From assembly GCA_904063045.1 (NCBI GenBank), contig CAJFCJ010000004.1, positions 1,047,713 to 1,111,712 of the forward strand: DNA of 64,000 bases, given 5' to 3'. Of the stretch, positions 61,601 to 64,000 are shown piece after piece. The notes under the pieces were generated by a model. It was not told where the DNA came from and searched no databases. It worked only from the letters and a program-made list of their open reading frames with translations. Within the stretch, counting starts at the first letter, position 1. Each line of letters opens with the position of its first letter. Position numbers and translations under genes: made by a program. The DNA comes from Dimorphilus gyrociliatus (lineage: Eukaryota; Annelida; Polychaeta; Dinophilidae).

Positions 61601-64000
61601 CATAGTTGAATTCATCATGTATCTATATAAATATATCTCATCAATATACAAATCATCTCCAGCAAACTCCCAAGCAACATTTGCTTGTTCATTAGTACAT
61701 GAGGTAAGAGGCTTTAATAGTAACTGACCTCCATTATAGGTCACATTTATTAGATCAGAAGTCATGGATACACTTAAATGAGTCCAAATTCCTATAGAGG
61801 TTGCCAAACTAAGAGGATTTGGGAGGTAAACACTTGAAATTGATATATTTCCAAAACTCTTTAGTTCAATTGATAGAGCTTGTCCAAAGCTTAAGATTGA
61901 CATTTCAGAAAAGGAATATGGTAATTTATACCAGAAAGCAATACTAAACCCATCAGGACATAAGGATAAGCTAGCCGGGCAAGAGTATGTCACATATGTA
62001 TCTAAACGTCCCAAACTTAATCCATTTCCATTGACTCCTTTTATAATATTTGAAGATTGTTGTGTCCACCACCAGCCTCTTTCATCAGACAGATCACCTA
62101 GACTATCCAGATCTTCATAGGATTCTCTGATAGATTGAAATATTATTGATCTATCAGTTTCATCAAAAACATAATTTTCCGATATATATAGATCATCTAT
62201 TGCTAAAAAAGTTCCATCATACTGTCTTCCGACTACTAAACAATGATTTACATCACAGAAGGAAGGTCTACCATGAATTGACAAGGGATTTTGAGTAAGT
62301 ACAAGTTGTGTGCCATTATACTTTACAACATCAATATTATTAATATAAAGAGACAACCCTTTTACTGAATGCCATGTGAACATAACATTAAGCCAATTAC
62401 GTATTACAAATGTCTCGCTTGTTGTTCTCCAAACTGTGTCCTTAGTAACTACTTCTACAGTCAATTTATATTGATCGTAAACAACGTAATAGCCAACCTC
62501 TGTTGTATTTGACATCAGCAATAGAGCATAATTTGTATTTGATGAAGGACGAAACCAGAATGATACAGATAGGCCCAGTTCACACTCCAAAATATTTGCA
62601 AAGCATCTTGTTAAGTGATGCTTATTTGTGTACAATTGAAAACTATGATAATCTATGAGTTTTGCTGCTTTTCGCTCTCCATCGGCAAATGGGATTAGCT
62701 TTGAAGTACTGTAAGAAGCTTTATATTGTCCATCAGAAGGAAATTTGCCGATATCTAGTTCGTCAAAACTAAACAAAATTCCAATTCTTTCATGTTCAAG
62801 ACATTCGACACCGTCAATATTCCATTGAAAATTTCCACTACTAGTTGGTTCACTTATTAGAACCGTAGCAATTGGTAGAAACATTCCAGAATTATAAGTC
62901 AAAAATCTCTCCCCTTCGTATGATATGTAGCCTTCATCAATACTTGAATCGCTAATACCATTGCAATTACAAGTTTCAGTATCATTACAACTATTGTCAT
63001 TTTTGCACGGACAAGTCATTGCAACATCAGCTCCAGGGAATGTTTTTGTTTTTACACTGAAAAGTCCTCCGAATTCCGTAACAGATCCACCTCCAAAAAG
63101 TTTATACTTATTTTCACACTTGAATGTAAACTTTTGACGGCATGAAGACGATCTACTCGATATGTTAGTAAGTATTTCCTGATCATAAGCCAAACTATCG
63201 GCCAAGGAAAATTCTTTACTCCCAGAAGTAAACCAAGTGCCTTCATCCTTCATAGGTATATGCTTATAAGTTGACTTTTTAGATGAATTTGTAAATTTAC
63301 AACGCATCATATAGGAATCTACTCTTAATGGATAATCGTCATCAAAATAAGCAGAATTCTCGTATTCCGAGCATGTTTTCATATCTAATTAAAAGAAATA
63401 AAATCTAACATTAGCTTTAAATAATATTATTTTTAATGTATTAATAAATTACCATAAAAATCGTATAATCCTATATCATCAATTATTCTATAGTGCTTCG
63501 TTGAAGTCATTAAATAGTATAAATCGTCAAATTCTCCTTTTCCTCTATTTGATATAGTAAATGGAGCTCCAGTCAATCTTCCTCCAACAACTATATATCC
63601 GTCAGTAGCTGAGCTTTCAATAAAATCTGAGGTTTTCCAACAAGTATAATTTAGCTCTGTATTATGTAAATAAAATCTAGCTCTTATAATGAGCCCTGCA
63701 TGATTTGAGACATTATATCGAAGTTGGATAAATTGCCAACTATGCATTTTTATTATTGTCCATGAAGCGCACGTTTTATTTTGACCATTAATTGTTATTG
63801 TCATATTATCATTCACGTTTGAAACTTCTATATGTGTTTGCTGCATATCACCAACCCAAAAATGGGTTCCTGCAGTTGACGATATTTTAAGCCAGAATGT
63901 CCATAAAAAATTCATCCCTAAACAATATCTTGGACTGGTCAGACAATTTTTAAAAAACTTTTGAGAGATTGCATAGCCAGTTTCATAATTAATGTGATTC
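49669..64000 (-). CDS. Polycystin-1-like giant protein (5' partial)
   Basis: Minus-strand exons, first to last: >64000-63453, 63384-60997, 60940-60603, 60534-60267, 60204-54943, 54886-54719, 54665-54070, 54018-53928, 53868-53714, 53656-53411, 53354-52919, 52840-52746, 52672-51509, 51448-51313, 51251-49669. All phases join; about 4490 residues are visible and the start lies beyond the window. Order: laminin-G-like modules; WSC (YYYLGCVDNIDSNWTYIG); about fifteen PKD repeats; REJ (WLKIPPRTLHYGSHIINF, NIIGGTARSVNLNENILIDAS); GAIN/GPS (CLFWAESENLWQ, then CQCNHLTF, cleavage at HL/T preserved); helix 1; PLAT (HYALIVRTGYGRNAGTDSQI); further helices; polycystin TOP domain (IRWRQIRVVSQSC, WLDAKTRAIIIESTLFNADS) and six-helix channel; C-terminal coiled coil. 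The family acts at cilia or sperm membranes, usually with a PKD2 partner. Confidence 0.93.
55780..59950 (-). other. About fifteen PKD-like repeats in one exon
   Basis: The PKD end-of-repeat pattern G-(x)-Y-x-(L/I)-x-(V/A)-x-(V/A)-x-N recurs fifteen times at about 80-90 residue spacing, e.g. HIGFYEIEIIGRN, PKDGHYYLTVEVSN, HDGFYTLIAKASN, KQGSYNLSVTASN and KPGTYEIFVYAFN. The region is dense in N-glycosylation sites. All are coded without an intron. The count is by eye. Confidence 0.7.
60234..64000 (-). other. Tandem laminin-G-like modules of the polycystin-1-like protein
   Basis: Recurring segments with two cysteines followed by an FW motif mark module starts: YCLGMNFLWTFWLK, CELGLSVSFWFRP, CPDGFSIAFWYKLP, CELGLRITFWLKL and CVGFAFSAYMYFP. 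Recurring module ends read FDDLYYL, FDELDIG, IDDLYIS, IDEIYLY, IDELSFI and IDEFIFT. Spacing is about 200 residues, the size of concanavalin A-like LamG folds. I count five, with a Cys-rich insert between the first and second. The count is by eye. Confidence 0.7.

Overview
This is a eukaryotic, protein-coding window that is AT-rich throughout. I read eighteen genes in it, seventeen of them with the full CDS or nearly so. Most are split by short introns, typically 50-75 bases, with GTAAG-like donors and pyrimidine-TAG/CAG acceptors. Gene spacing is about 3.5 kb. The contents are metazoan: an ionotropic glutamate receptor, GPCRs, a receptor tyrosine kinase, an SLC6 transporter, a tau-tubulin kinase, a BPI/LBP protein, Kazal/Kunitz/antistasin/WAP inhibitors and a polycystin-1-like giant. 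Antistasin modules and a glutamate receptor resembling protostome IRs point to a protostome. A compact-genome annelid of the Dimorphilus type is my best guess, but that is inference. Exon boundaries below were chosen so that phases join and the protein follows the family pattern. No transcript evidence was available.

Layout: 1-3038 (+) is the 3' part of an unrecognised charged, coiled-coil protein. 4158-9278 (+) is an ionotropic glutamate receptor. 10495-14460 (+) is a large conserved-looking protein with a C2-like domain and about four membrane segments that I cannot name. 15913-16581 (+) is a secreted Kazal inhibitor and 17239-19405 (+) a BPI/LBP/CETP-family protein. 20781-21812 (-) is an intronless rhodopsin-type GPCR. 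23571-26927 (+) is an unusual receptor tyrosine kinase with a C-x3-C array and fibronectin-type modules. 28619-31020 (+) is TTBK. 31662-32432 (+) is a protein of the plant-type 'pathogen-related protein' family. 32539-33911 (-) is a secretin/adhesion-type seven-helix receptor.

35763-37548 and 39240-41341 (+) are tandem paralogues encoding membrane-anchored multi-module protease-inhibitor proteins (WAP, antistasin, Kunitz). 42329-43553 (+) is a secreted four-PAN/apple-domain protein. 44091-45953 (+) is an intronless SLC6 transporter. It converges with a 97-residue single-pass protein bearing tyrosine motifs (46015-46308, -). 46803-47186 (-) is a secreted two-EF-hand protein, and 47918-49384 (+) an unrecognised beta-propeller-like protein.

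49669 to the window edge (-) is the 3' 14.3 kb of a polycystin-1-like gene. It encodes tandem laminin-G-like modules, WSC, about fifteen PKD repeats, REJ, GAIN/GPS, PLAT, and a polycystin channel with a C-terminal coiled coil. Many products are secreted or surface proteins: protease inhibitors, a lipid-binding immune-type protein, receptors, and adhesion modules. No operon, CRISPR, rRNA or tRNA gene was seen. The gaps hold AT microsatellites, several TATA-type promoters, one perfect CRE, and four CTCF-like motifs lying only in intergenic sequence.
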